Numbered from the stretch's first letter, positions 7,986 to 16,687 are shown. The stretch is DNA of 64,000 nt from Clostridiales bacterium (GCA_016342415.1 JAEIOD010000005.1:62001-126000); one strand, 5' to 3'. Notes: generated from the letters alone by a model not told the origin. Translations and numbers: made by a program.

Positions 7986-9743
7986 ATGGAAAAACAATTT
8001 CTAGAAAAAATAGATTCTGTGCATCTTAGCATCTTAGAGGGACATTTCGATGATGTTCTAACAAGATTGGATGAAGCACTGGATTTTTATGTAACAAATG
8101 ATTTGACGATTGAAATTCCAGACATATTTGAAGGCGCTGTAAATTTTATAGGTGGTATTAGTGATAGTGCGATGTTGTTAAATACATTGAACAAGATTGT
8201 AAAGCTAACCCAACTGAAAAATTTAAAAACGGCTCGAGTGATATACATGCGTTACTATGCGTTAACACATGCATTATTCGGTGCGCCTGAAATAGGTCTT
8301 AAGATAATTGAAGAAGCTGAGTCTTTGATCCATGTTCATGAAACTCATTATGTAGACTTGATGAATGTAAAAGGTATAATATATTCAAAACTAAATAAAC
8401 ATGAAGAGGCAATTGAGATTTATCTGAGAAATTATGAATTGGCTCAAAAACTGAACTATACACGTGGGGAACATTATATCAGTAACGTAGGGTATGAGTA
8501 TCATTACTTGTTTCAATACGATAAAGCGATTGAATATCTAAAAAGGGGTATGGTTTCATATTCGGAAGTGAAGAACGAATTCCAACTGATACAAATGATT
8601 ATTCAGTTATCTGAAGTATATTTTTTAAATAGAAGTTATGACTTAGCAAAAAGAACCATCAAAAAAGTAAGATACTCTGAAGTGTTGACACAAAATCAAA
8701 AGGTTTATCATCATTATTGCCAGGTCATGTATATGTTAAGTAAACATTTTGGCAAGTTTGAAGATGCCCTTTATTACCATGAAATCATCAAGGACTTGGA
8801 AATTCAAATGAATATGGATTTTTATACCAGTATCATAAAACAACATGATCGAGATGTTGATCAACTTGAAGATGGTGATGATTATAAACATCGGAATTTT
8901 GAGTTAGAAGTCATGAGTGATAAGCTGAGAAACACCAATAGCTTTTTAAAAGCGACTTTGGCAAAATCTCATGAAATGCAACAAGAATTATATGCAAAAA
9001 ATCAGGAGTTAGAAGCAACAATGGAATCGTTAAACAATACACAAGATAGACTGTTGGTTGCTGAAAAAAGAAATGTTTTAGACAGTATGTTTATTAACAT
9101 TGCCAATCATATGAATACACCTTTGGGAGTTATGACCACAACTACAAGTCATATAAAGAATATTTCATATAAAACAAATAAGAAATTCCGAGAAAATGAA
9201 CTAAGTAAAAGTACTTTATTCCACCACTTTGAGGAACTGGACAAAACCGTTGGTTTATATGAAGAAAGTTTGAATCAGGTCATTGGTTTTGTGGATACGC
9301 TCAAACTGTATAAAACAAAAGAAGGCGAGGAAATAGTAGAAGTCGATTTGAAGTCTTATTTGGAAAGTATAGCTTATAAATATAAACGTTTCAAAGGTGT
9401 TGAAGATATTGGTATCATCTGTCATGAAAATGCAAAACTACTGATAAATACCTCTTTATTTGAGAAATGCATTGATTTGGTCAGTAACAAACTGTTGATC
9501 AACTCCAAAAGAAATGGATTCGATATTGAGGTCTCTAATGAATCGTCTATGATTTCTGTTGGTATTGGAGATTTTACATCAAAACAAGTTGTCCAAACGG
9601 CTGAAGTTGAGACTTCTCTAGTAGACAGTTATGATTTTTATATCATACAGACAATTGTAGAAAATTTATTAAATGGCAGATTCATAAAATTTAATGATAG
9701 AGGTCGTGATTATTTTCAATTTATTTTTCGATTAGAAAGCTAG
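7986..9743 (+). CDS. TPR protein with degenerate histidine-kinase-like C-terminus
   Basis: The start is taken as ATG 7986, five bases after GGGAGTGG; an upstream TTG at 7971 overlaps that ribosome binding site. Residues 1-275 form helical TPR-like repeats (for example NKHEEAIEIYLRNYELAQKL). Residues about 295-355 are a coiled coil. The C-terminus resembles a dimerization and ATPase module: FINIANHMNTPLGVM corresponds to an H-box, but N374-H375 replaces the usual H-E and the phospho-acceptor histidine position is asparagine. The N, G1 and G2 boxes are hard to find. It may be a pseudokinase scaffold or sensor. No cognate regulator adjoins it; the next gene encodes an HD-GYP protein. Confidence 0.6.
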   Translation: MEKQFLEKIDSVHLSILEGHFDDVLTRLDEALDFYVTNDLTIEIPDIFEGAVNFIGGISDSAMLLNTLNKIVKLTQLKNLKTARVIYMRYYALTHALFGAPEIGLKIIEEAESLIHVHETHYVDLMNVKGIIYSKLNKHEEAIEIYLRNYELAQKLNYTRGEHYISNVGYEYHYLFQYDKAIEYLKRGMVSYSEVKNEFQLIQMIIQLSEVYFLNRSYDLAKRTIKKVRYSEVLTQNQKVYHHYCQVMYMLSKHFGKFEDALYYHEIIKDLEIQMNMDFYTSIIKQHDRDVDQLEDGDDYKHRNFELEVMSDKLRNTNSFLKATLAKSHEMQQELYAKNQELEATMESLNNTQDRLLVAEKRNVLDSMFINIANHMNTPLGVMTTTTSHIKNISYKTNKKFRENELSKSTLFHHFEELDKTVGLYEESLNQVIGFVDTLKLYKTKEGEEIVEVDLKSYLESIAYKYKRFKGVEDIGIICHENAKLLINTSLFEKCIDLVSNKLLINSKRNGFDIEVSNESSMISVGIGDFTSKQVVQTAEVETSLVDSYDFYIIQTIVENLLNGRFIKFNDRGRDYFQFIFRLES

Positions 9744-9760
9744 AGGAATCTAGCTTTTTT
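9735..9760 (+). terminator. Intrinsic terminator overlapping a stop codon
   Basis: AAAGCTAGA and TCTAGCTTT pair around a GGAA loop and are followed by a T-run. The TAG stop of the TPR gene lies inside the 5' arm. Confidence 0.8.
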
Positions 9761-9761
9761 C

Positions 9762-9770
9762 TGATATAAT
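9762..9770 (+). promoter_or_regulatory. Extended -10 promoter for the HD-GYP/rimM operon
   Basis: TGATATAAT directly follows the terminator T-run and lies 17 bp before ATG 9788. A -35 would fall inside the terminator stem and is poor, so it depends on the extended -10. It probably drives the HD-GYP gene and rimM-trmD. Confidence 0.5.
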
Positions 9771-9787
9771 ATATATAAGGGGGCATT

Positions 9788-11521
9788 ATGGAAGAATATA
9801 TATTATTAATCATATTAAGTATTATGACAGTTGCTTTAACTGTAATTTATGGATTTGGACTTATTCTAAAAAAAGAAAATATTTTAACTTATCGGTATTC
9901 AATTCTAACTGTATTACTTCATAGTTTGTTTTTAATAGGTACGAATTTTGCGTCAAGTGAAATACAAAATATTGCGCTTCATAACACAATTCCGGTATTA
10001 AACCTATTCCTATTTAGAAATCTATATGTAGAATTTTCCAAACAGATCAACAAAAAAGATACTAGTGCTTTAAAATACGTCTTTGTAAGAGCAGTACCGT
10101 TTATATTTATATTTATTATGTCGTTAAGTACCATTCAATTAGTGGCCAATAAACAATTGGAAATTGATGTGGTTGATGCATTTGATTTTGCCGTTGTTAT
10201 TAGCGTGGTTATTTATCAGTTTGCTATATTAACCAATCTATTCATTTTGAATATAAAGTTAAAGAGAGCCACACTAGAAAAATATCAGCATGTGTTTTTA
10301 ATAAATATACTTATTATTACCGTTTATGCATCCGTATTATTTATGAATTTAATACTGGGTACATTGACAGATAATTTTATGACATCTGGGATTGTTTATT
10401 TGGTTTTAGTTGGATTTACTTTTACCAATTACATAAAAAAAGATTATTTGTATGAAGTCAAGGTTTATAAAAAGATGAGTGCTAGATCTGAAGATGTTTC
10501 AAATCAAACAAATAAAACAATTGCACTTGATGCCCTTACAGGAGTATTTGCAAGAGAATACTTTATCCGACATATTAAGACCTTTGATAAGGAAGAAGAA
10601 AGTTTATCGGTTGTAATTATGCAGATAACAGGTTTGAAACTGATCAATGAATCCTTTGGATATGAGCGTGGCGATGAAATCTTACAGGAAGTAATCTTAG
10701 TTGTTTCGGATATATTTGCTGAAAGCACTATTGCAAGGTTAAGTGGTAGCCAGTTCGCTATAATTCAAACTAGTTTATCGGATAATGAGATTGCAGATAA
10801 AATAAAGATCATCGAAAGTATCTGTAAAGAAAGAGATGGTTTTATTGTTAATATATACTTTGGTGTGTATATGAGACGTAAAAGCGACTTGTTATTATTT
10901 GATATCTATAAGAGAGCTGAGCAAGATTTATACTATAATAAATTGATATCCAATAAAAGAGATCAATCTAAACTGGCAGATGCATTATGGAAAAACTTTG
11001 GTGAATTATTACCAAGTTTGTATATGCATTTAAAACGATGTTCCAATCTTGCTGAAGAGTTTGCTTTACATATGAACATGAATGCTACTCAAGTCAATGA
11101 TTTAAGAAATGCAGCTTTGTTACATGATATTGCCTTAACTTTCATGCCGACTATCGTAGAATACGAAGTGAGTTTTAAAGATGCCTTTGAAGAAAAAGTA
11201 TATATGAGCCATACGTCTAAAGGATATGATATTGCTGTCGAATCTGGCATTAGTCCGAATGCTGCTGAAGCTATTTTATATCATCATGAAAACTTTGATG
11301 GGTCTGGTTATCCTCATGGTTCGAGAGGTGATGAGATACCGTATTTAGCTCAAATTGTTGCACTTGTTGATTTAATAGACATGATGATGCATTACGGAAA
11401 AAAGACAGAAGCGCTTGAAAATGTCCTTTTGTCAAAGATTGGCATAGAATTTTCATCGGAATTAGTATATACTATGATTGATTTTTTAAAAAAGAGAAAA
11501 TTTATTAAGGAGATTTCATGA
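9788..11521 (+). CDS. Membrane HD-GYP c-di-GMP phosphodiesterase with degenerate GGDEF
   Basis: Of 577 residues, the first 225 form about seven or eight membrane segments. A GGDEF-like domain follows (residues about 240-380), but its signature is SGSQF at 319-323, so it should not make c-di-GMP. Residues about 390-570 are an HD-GYP domain: LLHDIA with H446-D447, the SH.SKGYDIA segment, HHENFDGSGYP from H499 and ALVDLIDMM. The metal-binding pattern looks intact, which predicts hydrolysis of c-di-GMP. The start lies behind AAGGGGGC. Its stop overlaps the ATG of rimM by 4 bp, so translation of the two is coupled, an unusual partner for a ribosome maturation gene. Confidence 0.82.
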   Translation: MEEYILLIILSIMTVALTVIYGFGLILKKENILTYRYSILTVLLHSLFLIGTNFASSEIQNIALHNTIPVLNLFLFRNLYVEFSKQINKKDTSALKYVFVRAVPFIFIFIMSLSTIQLVANKQLEIDVVDAFDFAVVISVVIYQFAILTNLFILNIKLKRATLEKYQHVFLINILIITVYASVLFMNLILGTLTDNFMTSGIVYLVLVGFTFTNYIKKDYLYEVKVYKKMSARSEDVSNQTNKTIALDALTGVFAREYFIRHIKTFDKEEESLSVVIMQITGLKLINESFGYERGDEILQEVILVVSDIFAESTIARLSGSQFAIIQTSLSDNEIADKIKIIESICKERDGFIVNIYFGVYMRRKSDLLLFDIYKRAEQDLYYNKLISNKRDQSKLADALWKNFGELLPSLYMHLKRCSNLAEEFALHMNMNATQVNDLRNAALLHDIALTFMPTIVEYEVSFKDAFEEKVYMSHTSKGYDIAVESGISPNAAEAILYHHENFDGSGYPHGSRGDEIPYLAQIVALVDLIDMMMHYGKKTEALENVLLSKIGIEFSSELVYTMIDFLKKRKFIKEIS

Positions 11522-12006
11522 ATTTAATTCGTATTGGTAAAATAGTAAACACTCAAGGTTTAAAAGGGGATGTAAGAATATATCCGGATACTGATTATCT
11601 TGAGCGATTTGAAGAATTGGACTATTTATATTTTGAAGGTTTAGAAGGAAAATTCTATATTGAGAAAGTAAGATATAAGAAGAATTTAGTCATTGTAAAA
11701 TTTAAAGATCACAATCATATTAATGATGTGGAAAAGTATAAGAATTTAATTGTTTATACTGAAAAAGTTGAACTTGAAGATGGTAGAGTCTATGTTGAAG
11801 ACATTATTGGTCTAAAGGTTGTCGACCATGTAAAAGGTGATATTGGCATTTTAAAAGATGTTATTCAAAATCCTGCTCATGATTTGTATTTGGTAAGAAC
11901 ACCAGATGGGCGTGATGTTCTTATTCCGGTAGTAGATGAGTTTATAGAAGAAGTTAATGTAGAAGAAGGTATTATTAAAGTTACTTTAATTGAAGGTTTG
12001 ATATAA
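11518..12006 (+). CDS. rimM: Ribosome maturation factor RimM
   Basis: The 162-residue length is normal for RimM, which binds S19 and helps mature the head of the 30S subunit. The N-terminal beta-barrel opens with RIGKIVNTQGLKGDVRIYP. The C-terminal PRC-barrel begins near residue 90 (EDIIGLKVVD) and includes NPAHDLYLVRTPDGRDVLIP. It starts at ATG 11518 behind AAGGAG, overlapping the HD-GYP stop, and its TAA shares a base with the start of trmD. The rimM-trmD-rplS order is conserved across Firmicutes. Confidence 0.97.
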   Translation: MNLIRIGKIVNTQGLKGDVRIYPDTDYLERFEELDYLYFEGLEGKFYIEKVRYKKNLVIVKFKDHNHINDVEKYKNLIVYTEKVELEDGRVYVEDIIGLKVVDHVKGDIGILKDVIQNPAHDLYLVRTPDGRDVLIPVVDEFIEEVNVEEGIIKVTLIEGLI

Positions 12007-12749
12007 TGAAATTTAATGTGTTGACTTTATTTCCTGAAATGTTTGATTCTTTATCTCATAGTATATTGAAACGAGCTCAAGAACAAGAATTGATAGAAAT
12101 TAATACGCTTAACATCAGAGATTTTTCTACAAACAAACATAAGAAAGTAGATGATTATCCCTATGGCGGTGGTGCTGGCATGGTGATGAAAATACAGCCT
12201 GTTAGAGATGCTTTGTTATCCATTGCAAATCACTCAAGCGAGAATTCTTCTAGGGTTGTTTATTTAACACCAAAAGGTAAAGTCTTTAATCAGAAATTGG
12301 CATGTGAATTGGCTTTAGAGGATGAATTGACTTTGTTGTGTGGTCATTATGAGGGTATTGATCAAAGGATTATTGATGAATATGTGACGGATGAAATATC
12401 TATAGGAGATTACGTTTTAACCGGTGGGGAATTACCTGCAATGGTTTTGATTGATTCAGTCGCTAGATTGCGTAATGGTGTTTTAGGACAGAATGTCTCC
12501 TATGAAGATGAAAGTCACTACAGTGGTTTATTGGAATATGCACATTATACAAGACCTTCGGATTTTGAAGGTAAAAAGGTACCAGAAGTCTTGTTATCAG
12601 GGAATCATCAATTAATTGAAGAATATCGATTAGAAGAAAGTATTAAGCTGACATTGAAGCGTCGACCGGATATGATAAAAAAGTGGCAAAAAAATCATGA
12701 ATTATCGCGATTAGAACAGAAAATATTGGATAAATATATAGACAAATAA
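12006..12749 (+). CDS. trmD: tRNA (guanine-37-N1)-methyltransferase TrmD
   Basis: TrmD uses S-adenosylmethionine to methylate G37 of tRNAs and prevents +1 frameshifting. The 247 residues show the family segments DDYPYGGGAGMVMK, the SPOUT knot LLCGHYEGIDQRIIDEYV and IGDYVLTGGELPAMVLID, and the C-terminal helical domain that clamps tRNA. Length and motifs are complete. It overlaps rimM by one base, and rplS follows after its own promoter. Confidence 0.98.
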   Translation: MKFNVLTLFPEMFDSLSHSILKRAQEQELIEINTLNIRDFSTNKHKKVDDYPYGGGAGMVMKIQPVRDALLSIANHSSENSSRVVYLTPKGKVFNQKLACELALEDELTLLCGHYEGIDQRIIDEYVTDEISIGDYVLTGGELPAMVLIDSVARLRNGVLGQNVSYEDESHYSGLLEYAHYTRPSDFEGKKVPEVLLSGNHQLIEEYRLEESIKLTLKRRPDMIKKWQKNHELSRLEQKILDKYIDK

Positions 12750-12767
12750 AACAAATGGTAGTATACT
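12739..12767 (+). promoter_or_regulatory. Promoter of rplS
   Basis: TAGACA (12739-12744) and TATACT (12762-12767) are 17 bp apart. The -35 lies inside the 3' end of trmD. From the -10 onward the 13-mer TATACTGTTTGAG is identical to the rpsB promoter at 53528. Confidence 0.65.
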
Positions 12768-12773
12768 GTTTGA

Positions 12774-12856
12774 GTGTGTCGTTTGAGACACTGACGTGCG
12801 TTCCTCTGGTGGAAAAGGTTCATTAAGAACGTAACGAGTAATTAGGAGGCAATCCA
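12774..12856 (+). promoter_or_regulatory. Structured 5' leader of rplS (L19 leader candidate)
   Basis: The roughly 80-nt leader can fold into a hairpin GTGTGTC/GAGACAC with a GTTT loop (about 12774-12791) and a second stem GCGTTC (12798-12803) with GAACGT (12827-12832). Autoregulatory L19 leaders are known upstream of rplS in low-GC Gram-positives. Whether this is that family needs a covariance search. Confidence 0.5.
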
Positions 12857-13207
12857 ATGAACAATATTATTAAAAGTATTGAGCAAGCACAGCTAAATAC
12901 AGAAAGACCACACTTTCAAGTTGGAGATACTGTAAAAGTACATATCAAAATCGTTGAGGGTAAAAGAGAAAGAATTCAGATCTTCGAAGGTATCGTAATG
13001 AAGAGACAAGGTGGCGGCGCTAGAGAAACTTTCACAGTAAGAAAGATTTCATCAGGTGTAGGTGTTGAAAAAACATTACCACTTCATTCTCCAAAAGTTG
13101 ATAAAATCGAAGTTGTTAAACTTGGTAAAGTAAGAAGAGCTAAAATCAACTACTTAAGAGATAGAGTTGGTAAAGCTGCTAAAGTTAAGCCACGTAGAGC
13201 AAAATAA
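12857..13207 (+). CDS. rplS: 50S ribosomal protein L19
   Basis: The 116-residue basic protein sits at the 30S-50S interface. It contains the L19 signature ([16 protein letters not shown]), the [13 protein letters not shown] segment and a lysine/arginine-rich tail. It starts at ATG 12857 behind TAGGAGGC. It has its own promoter and a structured leader and is followed by a strong hairpin, so it is probably transcribed both alone and with its neighbours. Confidence 0.98.
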   Translation: MNNIIKSIEQAQLNTERPHFQVGDTVKVHIKIVEGKRERIQIFEGIVMKRQGGGARETFTVRKISSGVGVEKTLPLHSPKVDKIEVVKLGKVRRAKINYLRDRVGKAAKVKPRRAK

Positions 13208-13225
13208 TTACACGATAATTATTAT

Positions 13226-13253
13226 AAAGAGTGATGACTTGTCATCACTCTTT
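13226..13253 (+). terminator. Terminator-like hairpin after rplS
   Basis: A perfect 13-bp palindrome, AAAGAGTGATGAC paired with GTCATCACTCTTT. The T-run after it is short (TTTC), so termination may be partial. Confidence 0.65.
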
Positions 13254-13296
13254 CAATTTATAAAATAATATTTTATACTATATAAGAGGTGATAAT

Positions 13297-14172
13297 ATGC
13301 ATATTAACTGGTATCCAGGACATATGAAAAAAACAAAAGAACTGATTCAAGCCAATCTGAAGCTTGTAGATGTTGTTGTAGAATTATTGGATGCAAGAAT
13401 TCCTATCAGCAGTAGAAATCCACAAATTGACGAATTGGTTGGTAACAAGCCAAGAGTTGTACTATTAAACAAGTATGATTTATGTGATCAAAGAATTATG
13501 AAGGACTGGATTTTGTATTTCAAATCAAAAGGTATTGTTGCGATTCCTATTAACTCTATTACTGGTGATGGGGTTAAAAATTTGTTAAAACAAGTTAAAA
13601 TTGAAACAAAACCACTTGTGGATAAAATGATTTCACAAGGTCGTGTGCCACGTGCTATAAGAATGATGATTGTTGGAATTCCTAATGTAGGCAAGTCTTC
13701 ATTAATCAATAATTTGGTTGGTAAGAAATCTGCTAGGACAGGAAATAAACCAGGGGTTACTAAAGGCAAACAATGGATTAGAGTTAGAGATGATATTGAA
13801 TTGTTCGATACACCTGGTATTTTATGGCCTAAGATCGATGATCAGATTACAGGGCTTAATTTAGCCTTTACAGGTGCGATTAATGATGATACTTTGGTCA
13901 TTGAAGATATTGGTTTCTTTTTGGTGAAGAGATTGATGTTTACTTATCCTGAAACAATGAAAAAGAGATATCAATTGGATATGGATTTTGACGACGTTGA
14001 ACCTATTGAAGTGGTAGATGCTATTGCAGCACATAAAAACTATTTTGATCGTTCAAAAGATGTGGATTACAATAGAGTTGCAAAACTTATTATCAATGAT
14101 TTTAGAAGTGGAAGACTTGGTCATATCACATTGGAGAGACCCGAGGAAGTTGAAGGTCGCTTTAATGGCTAA
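13297..14172 (+). CDS. rbgA: Ribosome biogenesis GTPase RbgA (YlqF)
   Basis: A circularly permuted GTPase needed for late 50S assembly. The G4 motif NKYD (near residue 58) comes before G1 (GIPNVGKSSLINNL, near residue 126) and G3 (DTPG), which is the hallmark of the YlqF/YawG family. The opening INWYPGHMKKT is typical, and the C-terminal helical region binds rRNA. At 291 residues it is full length. It starts behind AGAGGTGAT and overlaps rnhB by 8 bp. Confidence 0.96.
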   Translation: MHINWYPGHMKKTKELIQANLKLVDVVVELLDARIPISSRNPQIDELVGNKPRVVLLNKYDLCDQRIMKDWILYFKSKGIVAIPINSITGDGVKNLLKQVKIETKPLVDKMISQGRVPRAIRMMIVGIPNVGKSSLINNLVGKKSARTGNKPGVTKGKQWIRVRDDIELFDTPGILWPKIDDQITGLNLAFTGAINDDTLVIEDIGFFLVKRLMFTYPETMKKRYQLDMDFDDVEPIEVVDAIAAHKNYFDRSKDVDYNRVAKLIINDFRSGRLGHITLERPEEVEGRFNG

Positions 14173-14926
14173 AGCTATTGGAAATATAAAAAAAGAATTG
14201 TCTGAAATGACATTAGAGGACCAATTATTATATTGTGACGAATTAAAACTTGATGATAGAAAAGGTGTTCTAAAGTTAATCGAAGGTGTTTATAAAAAAG
14301 AAACTAATAGGTTGAAGGAAATCAAAAGATTAGAAGAACTTTCTATCTTCGAATTAAACCTTAACGAAAATGGGTATAAATATATTGCAGGGATAGATGA
14401 AGTGGGTCGTGGACCTTTAGCGGGTCCTGTGGTGACCTGTGCTGTTGTTCTAAAAGAGTACTATATTTACGAAGGCATTAATGATTCTAAAAAAGTTTCG
14501 TTAAAAAACAGGGAGCGTTTATTTGATTTAATTAATGAAACTGCTGTTGAGGTATCTTACGGTTCTGCAACACCAGCAGAAATTGATGAATTAAATATTC
14601 TAGGTGCCACTAAACTGGCTATGAAACGTGCGATAGATGGTTTGAAACAAAGACCGGATCATTTGCTGATTGATGCTGTCGAGTTAGATTGTGATATTGA
14701 TCAAACCAGTATTATTAAAGGTGATGAGAAAAGTGTTTCAATTGCTGCAGCTTCCATTATGGCAAAAGTCACTCGAGATAACTTGATGAAGGAGTATCAC
14801 AATACTTATCCGGAATATGATTTTGAAAATAATAAAGGGTACGGTACTGCAAGTCATTATATTGGGTTGAATTCAGTTGGGATATCGCCGATTCATAGAA
14901 AAACATTTGTAAAGGATTTTATATGA
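14165..14926 (+). CDS. rnhB: Ribonuclease HII
   Basis: RNase HII removes ribonucleotides and RNA primers from RNA-DNA hybrids. Catalytic residues are seen in AGIDEVGRGPLAGP (D and E) and HLLIDAVELD, with AAASIMAKVTRD further on. The start is placed at ATG 14165 (253 residues), because that gives the family's usual length with its N-terminal extension; the frame remains open further upstream inside rbgA but that part has no family similarity. It overlaps rbgA by 8 bp and ylqG by 4 bp. Confidence 0.95.
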   Translation: MAKAIGNIKKELSEMTLEDQLLYCDELKLDDRKGVLKLIEGVYKKETNRLKEIKRLEELSIFELNLNENGYKYIAGIDEVGRGPLAGPVVTCAVVLKEYYIYEGINDSKKVSLKNRERLFDLINETAVEVSYGSATPAEIDELNILGATKLAMKRAIDGLKQRPDHLLIDAVELDCDIDQTSIIKGDEKSVSIAAASIMAKVTRDNLMKEYHNTYPEYDFENNKGYGTASHYIGLNSVGISPIHRKTFVKDFI

Positions 14927-16410
14927 GAATAACCTCTCAGCAAATTCAGATGCAACTACAAGATGTTAAAGTGTCTCCGAAGGTTTTGGCGCAGTTAAAA
15001 GCGGGCACGGCCTTTGAAGGTAAAATAATAAGCATACAAACTCAGGCGATCTTAATCCAAATGGACGATGGCTCTAGTTTGCGTGCGGTAGTTGATCAAC
15101 CTGAAAGATTTGTTGAGGGACAAAGCTTAGCGTTTCAAGTTTTAGAAAGCGAAGGATCTGAATTACCCAAATTAGAAATCCTGCCGCAACAAAAGGGCTT
15201 AACTGAAGCGCAGGTAAAAGAAACATTGACTAATATTGATTTAAAGTCTACGGTGGATAATGTGAAAGCATTTGAAATATTAAAATCTTTGGATTTGAAT
15301 ATTTCAAAAAATGCTATTCAAACCTTAACAAAAAATTTTCAATTCCTTTCTAAAATCAATGAGTCATTTGATAAAATTGTTCAAACGCCAGTAGAGACAG
15401 AAAACGTTTCAAAGATCGATGCGAATCTAGTGACACAGCAGTCTCAGTCATCGGTAGATCAACTGCCTCAAACGTTAATAAATGAGCCGACTGAGGCTCT
15501 AGAGAAAATGAGCCGACTTTTAAAATTTGAGTCTGTTGAAGCTCTTAAGACAGCAGATTTTAAAGAAGTGGTTTTGAAAGTATTGGAGTTTAATGAGGTA
15601 ACACAAGATGTTAAGACGACCGAAACGCAACCCAAGGATGTAATACGTGCGGTAATGGGTCTTCTGAGAGATGATGGCAACCAGTTGGATATGGATAAAA
15701 CCATGGAAAAACTGGGACAACTTCTAAAATTGGAAAAACCGTTAAACTTCAAGGGCATGACACTTCTGGATAAACTGTCTTTTGGAGATGGGAAACTATC
15801 CGATCAAATTAAAGCATTGGTAGAACAACTTGATGTTGAAAAAATGAATCCGAAATTGCTGTCATTGTTAAAAGGTTTTGATCTCAAACAGTTGACAACG
15901 GAAAAATCAGTTGCGTCTTATTTTGATGAATTGATGTCTTCGTTAAGATCTTTATCGGATGAAAGTCCTTCTAATCGTATTAAGTCTCAATCTCAGATGT
16001 TGATGGATTCGATAACTTTTTTGAAGAAAGATCAAGAGGAAGTATCTTGGCTGCAAATACCGATGCGTTTTAATCAACAAACAGAGAACGTTGATATTTT
16101 CTTTAAAAATGACAAAAAAGAAGGTCGTCAACTTACTAAAGATAATGCAAAAATTCTGATTGCCTTAAATACACACCACTTGGATTTGGTACAAGCTTAT
16201 ATTCAAGTGAAAAATAAGACTTTGGATATAAGTTTTAAAGTCGTTGACGATAATGTCAAGTCTTTGTTAGAGCAAAACAAATCAAAATTAACTTCTTTTT
16301 TTCAAGAAAATTATGATCAAGTTTCTATTTCGATTGATAGTAAAGGTGCAATATCCTTTTCGGAGTTTTTAGAAGAAGATACTTCTCATTTTATTAATGT
16401 AAAGGTGTGA
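14923..16410 (+). CDS. ylqG: YlqG-like protein with FliK-like C-terminus
   Basis: The 495-residue protein starts with a small beta-rich part (FEGKIISIQTQAILIQMDDG), has a long poorly conserved helical middle, and ends (residues about 365-495) with a domain resembling the FliK hook-length control C-terminus: LNTHHLDLVQAYIQVKNKTL and a following helix-strand pattern. Position between rnhB and a FlhB-CC-like gene matches B. subtilis ylqG-ylqH. FliK-type C-domains contact FlhB to switch export specificity, so this pair may be a second export-switch module. The function of ylqG is not established. Confidence 0.7.
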   Translation: MRITSQQIQMQLQDVKVSPKVLAQLKAGTAFEGKIISIQTQAILIQMDDGSSLRAVVDQPERFVEGQSLAFQVLESEGSELPKLEILPQQKGLTEAQVKETLTNIDLKSTVDNVKAFEILKSLDLNISKNAIQTLTKNFQFLSKINESFDKIVQTPVETENVSKIDANLVTQQSQSSVDQLPQTLINEPTEALEKMSRLLKFESVEALKTADFKEVVLKVLEFNEVTQDVKTTETQPKDVIRAVMGLLRDDGNQLDMDKTMEKLGQLLKLEKPLNFKGMTLLDKLSFGDGKLSDQIKALVEQLDVEKMNPKLLSLLKGFDLKQLTTEKSVASYFDELMSSLRSLSDESPSNRIKSQSQMLMDSITFLKKDQEEVSWLQIPMRFNQQTENVDIFFKNDKKEGRQLTKDNAKILIALNTHHLDLVQAYIQVKNKTLDISFKVVDDNVKSLLEQNKSKLTSFFQENYDQVSISIDSKGAISFSEFLEEDTSHFINVKV

Positions 16411-16414
16411 TGTT

Positions 16415-16687
16415 ATGGATAAAAAAATAAAAGTTGCTACTGCGTTAAAATATAAGTCAGATGATCAGGTTGCACCTAAATTGGTTGCAAAAGGAAAAGG
16501 TGTTATAGCTGAGAACATAATTAAAAAGGCTGAAGAAAGTGATATCGTCACTTATGAAGATGAACATTTAAGTCAACAGTTATATAATTTATCTATTGGA
16601 GATACTATTCCAGAAGAACTTTATCATGTGGTAGCAAGAGTTTTAGCTTTTGTAGCGGAATTGGATCAAGCTCAAAATAAGTTTTAG
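16415..16687 (+). CDS. ylqH: Free-standing FlhB C-terminal-domain homologue (YlqH)
   Basis: A 90-residue soluble protein that aligns by eye with the cytoplasmic C-domain of FlhB. KVATALKYKSDDQVAPKLVA here corresponds to HYAVAVSYNLNEGGSPRVVA in the FlhB encoded at 39894. It begins almost exactly where FlhB is cut at N-PTH, so it resembles the already cleaved fragment; it has no NPTH motif and no membrane part. It is four bases after ylqG and so co-translated. It may bind the FliK-like YlqG or the export apparatus. Confidence 0.85.
   Translation: MDKKIKVATALKYKSDDQVAPKLVAKGKGVIAENIIKKAEESDIVTYEDEHLSQQLYNLSIGDTIPEELYHVVARVLAFVAELDQAQNKF

Noticed and set aside
13254..13279. A separate rbgA promoter (TTTCAA-like -35 with TATACT at 13274)
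   Set aside because: The -35 matches only about half the consensus; kept out of the feature list as too weak.
14018..14164. N-terminal extension of rnhB inside rbgA
   Set aside because: No family similarity, no ribosome binding site, and the 253-residue form from ATG 14165 is normal.
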